DNA from: CAZUPF01 sp964622035
Lineage (GTDB): Bacteria > Patescibacteriota > WWE3 > JAUXAW01 > JAYEID01
Direction of reading: 5' to 3'
NCBI GenBank assembly: GCA_964622035.1
Contig: CAZUPF010000001.1
Span: forward strand, 1-49,622
DNA length: 49,622 bases
The translations under genes and the position numbers were made by a program. Each line of letters starts with the position of its first letter. Positions within the stretch are counted from its first letter, which is position 1. This document shows, piece by piece, positions 46,467-49,622 of this stretch. The notes below the pieces were generated by a model that saw only the letters and a list, made by a program, of their open reading frames with translations, made no database searches and was not told the origin of the DNA.

Positions 46467-47577
46467 CCCCAGATAACATCGCCGCTATCTCCCCTGCAAT
46501 ATTCTGCGCCCCATCTAACCGAATTAGATTCTGCGCCCGCTCTCCCGCCCCCCGCCTCTCCGCCAACCCCCTCCTAAAAGATGTCACGCGTCCCAGCAAC
46601 GATTCGGAGGTCAGATCTTTCTGGGGGAGGATTGCCGCCAAACCAATACCCTCCAGCATCTCCGCATTTCTCTGCTGCTCGTTGTGTGATACCCAAGGGA
46701 TAGGCACGAGAATGGCCGGCTTCCCTAACGCAGCCAGCTCGTAAACCGTGTGGGCTCCCCCCCGACCAATAACAAAATCGGCCTGACGGTAAACATCCGC
46801 AATCTCCCCTTGAGAAAAGTAGTCCTTAACAAGATATCGGGTCCGGAGCTCGGTGGGAAGGGAAGCCCGTGCCTGTAACAACTCTTCAGAATCCAAAGAA
46901 CCGCACTGGTGAATTATAAGAAACTCGGCTAGAAGCTTTTCCAAACAACCCGCCACCGCCTGGTTAATAGTTTGGGAACCCTGTTTACCACCAGTAATGT
47001 AGATTGTCGGTGGTTGCCGGCCGGTCCGTACCGGCTCTTTAGCCAGAGATACTATTTCCTTTCTTAGAGGTAACCCGGTCAAGACAATCTTTTTCTCAGG
47101 GAAAAATTTCGCCGATTGGGGCCAGGAGATAAAAATCTTTCTGGCAAACCTAGAGATGAAGCGGTTCGACCAGCCAGATACCACCGTTTGCTCGTGAGTC
47201 ACTGCCGGAATTCCCAGCAGCCACCCCGCAGCCACCACTGGCGCCGCCAAGTAGCCACCGAAGGAGACAATCAAACTAGGACGAATAGTAAATAGCCACC
47301 ACAAAGACTGAAAGAACCCGCCAACCACCCGTAGCCACTCGATTAGGTTAATGGTGCGGTAAACCTTCCCCGCCTTAAGATCATAAAAAGGGATACCGCG
47401 AGCGATCACCTCTCGGTACTCGGCACTTTCAATCCTTACGCCGTGTAGCGCGTATTTGTGCCCAATAAAGAATGGTTGGTAGTGGTCGAGCGCGTCAATA
47501 ACTGCCAGGGCCGAGTTGTGATGACCACCGGTAAAGACCAATCTTGTTGTCTCGTTCACGGAAGCTTCAACATTCAT
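46456..47577 (-). CDS. murG: MurG-like N-acetylglucosaminyltransferase, 373 aa
   Basis: MurG adds GlcNAc to lipid I to make lipid II. The glycine loop reads FTGGHHNSAL (usual GGTGGH), and HEQTVVSGWSNR replaces the usual HEQN. The sugar-nucleotide site GRGGAHTVYELAALGKPAILVPIP fits. The family call is secure from these and the ftsW-murG-ftsQ order. The ATG overlaps the ftsW stop by four bases. Confidence 0.92.
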   Translation of the reverse strand: MNVEASVNETTRLVFTGGHHNSALAVIDALDHYQPFFIGHKYALHGVRIESAEYREVIARGIPFYDLKAGKVYRTINLIEWLRVVGGFFQSLWWLFTIRPSLIVSFGGYLAAPVVAAGWLLGIPAVTHEQTVVSGWSNRFISRFARKIFISWPQSAKFFPEKKIVLTGLPLRKEIVSLAKEPVRTGRQPPTIYITGGKQGSQTINQAVAGCLEKLLAEFLIIHQCGSLDSEELLQARASLPTELRTRYLVKDYFSQGEIADVYRQADFVIGRGGAHTVYELAALGKPAILVPIPWVSHNEQQRNAEMLEGIGLAAILPQKDLTSESLLGRVTSFRRGLAERRGAGERAQNLIRLDGAQNIAGEIAAMLSGGGS

Positions 47578-48758
47578 CTTCTACTCCCCAAGCCACCCAC
47601 CGCCGAAATATTCAGCAGAATGCCTAAACCAAAAAGGGTAAAAACCATGGACGAGCCCCCGTAAGAAATAAAAGGCAGGGTAACCCCCGTCAGCGGTATC
47701 AGCGCCGTCATCGCACAGAGATTAACTAAAACCTGCAAACTCATCCAACCAATGATTCCAGCAGCCAATAAGCGCGCGTAGTTATCGGGAGCATCCCTAG
47801 CGACCAAAAACCCACGCCAGAGGAAAAGTAAGAATACCAGAACAAGGGCGGTTGTGCCCAAAAACCCAAACTCCTCACCAATAATAGCAAAAATGGAGTC
47901 CCCCACCGTTTCGGGCAGATACTCATATTTTTGACGCGACTCCCCCAATCCCAAGCCGAACAGCCCCCCGGAACCCAGGGCGATAAGAATCTGCCGCAAA
48001 TGGTAACCAGTAGAAAGGGGGTCCGCCGCCGCGGGATCCAAAAAGGTCAGCAGCCGCGCCCGGCGGTAGGGCGATGTCCAAACGAATCCCACCCCAGCCA
48101 GCAAAAAAACCACCGAGCTTATCAATAGTGGTAAAATCTTGGCCCCGGCCACAAAATAGAGCCAAACGCCAACAAAACAGGCCAGAGCGGCAGTGGCAAA
48201 ATCCGGCTCCAGAAGAATCAACCCCCCCATCGCTGAAAGCAGAACATACACCGATATAACATCCGGTAGAGGAGTCTTGACTCCCCGCCGCCCTTGGGGC
48301 GCGAGCCAGGCGGACAGATACAAAACCAAAGCCAGCTTCGCCAGCTCGGATGGTTGAAAGCTTAGGTAACCCAACAGCGGTAAACTGGGTAGAACCCCCG
48401 GAGGGTTAAGCACTATCCAGCGCCGCGCGCCATTAACCTCCGGTACAAATTTATCCAGCAGAGGGAAACTAACAAACCGGGGAATCACCAAAAAAATTAG
48501 CAGACCAAGGGTTATCACGAAGATGGGAAGGGCTACTTGGCGCAAGCGTTGGTAATCAATAAGGAAAACCAGAAAACCGCCCACTCCCCCCAAAACGACC
48601 CAGGAAAGCTGCTTTAACAGGAAATGGTACTTACCACCAAAAACATCGTGGGCGTAGACAACCGAGGCATCGTAGACCATCAAAACACCAAAAACAATCA
48701 GCCCGACGGCGGTGAAGAGGAGAATTGGGTCAGGTTTTTTGGAGACCGGTCGTAACAT
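47574..48758 (-). CDS. ftsW: Division SEDS protein FtsW, 394 aa
   Basis: FtsW polymerises septal peptidoglycan. About ten membrane helices are present, with NGARRWIVLNPPG, LSFQPSELAKLALVLYL, LEPDFATAAL and TLPFISYGGSSMV. It is distinct from rodA at 35865. I chose the ATG at 48758 because a leader read from 48839 looks non-coding. An extended -10 (TGC TATACT, 48808-48816) lies about 50 bases upstream. Confidence 0.93.
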   Translation of the reverse strand: MLRPVSKKPDPILLFTAVGLIVFGVLMVYDASVVYAHDVFGGKYHFLLKQLSWVVLGGVGGFLVFLIDYQRLRQVALPIFVITLGLLIFLVIPRFVSFPLLDKFVPEVNGARRWIVLNPPGVLPSLPLLGYLSFQPSELAKLALVLYLSAWLAPQGRRGVKTPLPDVISVYVLLSAMGGLILLEPDFATAALACFVGVWLYFVAGAKILPLLISSVVFLLAGVGFVWTSPYRRARLLTFLDPAAADPLSTGYHLRQILIALGSGGLFGLGLGESRQKYEYLPETVGDSIFAIIGEEFGFLGTTALVLVFLLFLWRGFLVARDAPDNYARLLAAGIIGWMSLQVLVNLCAMTALIPLTGVTLPFISYGGSSMVFTLFGLGILLNISAVGGLGSRR

Positions 48759-48807
48759 ACTTGAAAGAAGAAGCCCCCCAAGACAAAAAGGTGCCACGCC
48801 CTGAGTC

Positions 48808-48816
48808 AGTATAGCA
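48808..48816 (-). promoter_or_regulatory. Extended -10 promoter of ftsW-murG-ftsQ
   Basis: TGC TATACT on the minus strand (TATACT at 48808-48813); the -35 is weak. Confidence 0.5.
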
Positions 48817-48858
48817 CGGGAGTGGCGGAAGAGGCACACCTAAATACCGTTTAGCCAG

Positions 48859-48887
48859 TTGACTCATAGCTTAAAAGGCGGTAGACT
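48859..48887 (+). promoter_or_regulatory. Sigma-70-type promoter of the small operon at 48946
   Basis: -35 TTGACT (48859-48864), 17-base spacer, -10 TAGACT (48882-48887). Confidence 0.75.
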
Positions 48888-48945
48888 AGGCACGAAGTTT
48901 GCCAATAAAGCAGAGGTACTAAGAAGGAAGGAAGGGAGAGCAAGT

Positions 48946-49077
48946 ATGTCCGAGCTTGGGCGGAGAACGAGTACCAGCAACCAGATAGCCGAGGAGCTAC
49001 GCTGGTTACGGGTGCTGCGCAGGATTAGCGATGCCCTTACCGGCCGAGTATTTTACACCGGTAGGGAGGGGAGGTGA
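48946..49077 (+). CDS. Small protein of 43 aa
   Basis: The ATG at 48946 follows a purine run (AAGGAAGGGAGAG). The product is basic and helical (QIAEELRWLRVLRRISDAL). An upstream reading from 48859 would start inside the promoter and is unlikely. It is followed after 3 bases by a second small gene. No family is recognised. Confidence 0.6.
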   Translation: MSELGRRTSTSNQIAEELRWLRVLRRISDALTGRVFYTGREGR

Positions 49078-49080
49078 GCC

Positions 49081-49263
49081 GTGACATTTGGATGCATGGG
49101 CATTAAATTGAGAGTAGGGCGGGTACCACGCCATATCCAGAAGGCCCTCCGGCTCCACAACAGATCCCGAGCCTCCGCGAAAAGTGCCAGGCACCCCCGC
49201 CACCAAAGGGGGAGGCGGTCACGCCGCCAGCAGCGTTGGACAACAGTTGGTGGAAGGGGGTAA
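49081..49263 (+). CDS. Small, very basic protein, 60 aa
   Basis: The GTG at 49081 has GGGAGGTGA just upstream, overlapping the end of the previous gene. Arginine and lysine are frequent (RHIQKALRLHNRSRASAKSA), so nucleic-acid binding is possible. The later codons look less protein-like, and other frames stay open here, so a frame change cannot be excluded. The transcript ends at the terminator at 49327. Confidence 0.45.
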   Translation: MTFGCMGIKLRVGRVPRHIQKALRLHNRSRASAKSARHPRHQRGRRSRRQQRWTTVGGRG

Positions 49264-49326
49264 CTCCCAACAAGCGGCCGGCGATATGGCCGCCCACCAG
49301 GATCGCCTGAGGCTGACATTACTTAT

Positions 49327-49371
49327 GGCAGGTTCTGCGAATAAACCATTCGCGGCGCCTGCCGTCTTTTT
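49327..49371 (+). terminator. Intrinsic terminator of the small operon
   Basis: GGCAGG/CCTGCC and GCGAAT/ATTCGC form a two-part stem with symmetric internal loops, followed by GTCTTTTT. Confidence 0.75.
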
Positions 49372-49434
49372 ACCCCCAATTTCACCCGACGGGTACAAAG
49401 GTATTTTTCCGATGTGATAACCCCTTGACCACTC

Positions 49435-49443
49435 TGTTATACT
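49435..49443 (+). promoter_or_regulatory. Extended -10 promoter of the Mur-ligase-like gene (leaderless)
   Basis: TGT TATACT (TATACT at 49438-49443) ends 7 bases before the ATG at 49451. The nearby TTGACC lies too close to serve as its -35. Confidence 0.55.
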
Positions 49444-49450
49444 ATGAGTA

Positions 49451-49622
49451 ATGAAGGCTCTCTTACGACGCGGTTTAAGAGTCATCCTCAAATACCTTAC
49501 CCACGCGGTGCTCAGCAAGCACCAACCACAAATCATCGCCCTCGTGGGCAGTCATGAGACGGCCATTGCCCGAGAAGCACTCTACACGGTTCTGCACGAG
49601 CATCTCCCAACCCGCCAAAACA
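49451..49622 (+). CDS. Mur-ligase-like (MurF-type) protein, N-terminal part, cut by window edge
   Basis: Fifty-seven codons are visible. The opening LLRRGLRVILKYLTHAVLSK then QPQIIALVGSHETAIAREAL follows the order of MurF-type ligases, where a P-loop GSxGKTxxKE comes after a lead of basic helices. Here the P-loop reads GSHETAIARE, with the lysine missing. The position beside ftsW and murG supports a wall role. The call rests on a short piece only. Confidence 0.5.
   Translation, partial: MKALLRRGLRVILKYLTHAVLSKHQPQIIALVGSHETAIAREALYTVLHEHLPTRQN

Noticed and set aside
49184..49417. Open frame of 77 codons starting GTG on the plus strand
   Set aside because: It has no ribosome binding site, runs through the terminator at 49327 and overlaps the better-supported frame at 49081.

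Overview
The window most resembles the genome of a small-genome candidate bacterium of the Patescibacteria/CPR type. This is an inference from gene content. Genes are tightly packed, with many 1 to 17 base overlaps. The ribonucleotide reductase seen is the anaerobic class III enzyme. An unusual isoleucyl-tRNA synthetase, an L21 protein with an extra C-terminal domain, a DUF5667-like secreted protein and O-antigen-ligase-like polymerases are present. UGA is used as a stop codon (for example in the flippase and ftsW), so this is not a UGA-glycine lineage. Base composition is moderate. No CRISPR array, insertion sequence or prophage was seen.

Layout. Bases 1-7900 carry a DEAD-box helicase, an ECF sigma factor operon with a membrane partner and a secreted protein, several small membrane proteins, an acyltransferase, a GGDEF protein and a DUF3795 protein. 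Bases 7900-16000 carry tmk, a PD-(D/E)XK nuclease, a DUF5667-like protein, rlmN, typA, an HD hydrolase and a DUF457-like membrane protein. Bases 16000-24600 mix a lipoprotein, an ABC exporter, MazG-like and PHP-domain enzymes, a SurA-like chaperone, an RRM protein and orphan genes. Bases 24500-32000 are an envelope block: tRNA-Thr, Ig-like surface proteins, two Wzy/O-antigen-ligase-like proteins, a GT4 glycosyltransferase and a flippase. Bases 32100-40350 carry a DHH phosphoesterase, a nucleotidyltransferase-like protein, a HAD hydrolase, tRNA-Val, lepB, rpmA-rplU, rodA and ileS. Bases 40379-49622 are a division and cell-wall block (ftsW-murG-ftsQ, then ftsA-ftsZ) continued by nrdD-nrdG, with a partial Mur-ligase-like gene diverging at the right edge.

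Two expression styles are visible. Many core genes (tmk, rlmN, typA, rplU, lepB, the flippase and others) have a -10 box only 6 to 13 bases before the start codon and no Shine-Dalgarno site, so their mRNAs are probably leaderless or nearly so. A second set, mostly orphan or small genes plus the RRM protein, has a sigma-70-like promoter, a 5' leader of roughly 50 to 100 bases, a strong Shine-Dalgarno site and often a strong intrinsic terminator. The DEAD-box helicase also has a long leader (about 120 bases) but lacks a clear Shine-Dalgarno site.

The points most worth following are the widespread leaderless promoters, a shared motif upstream of the sigma gene and its operon's secreted protein, the L21 fusion, a 121-base duplication that ends exactly at a perfect hairpin, several self-contained orphan transcription units, and three small or secreted-protein genes whose frames break at homopolymers. 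All assignments come from reading motifs by eye; no database search was run.
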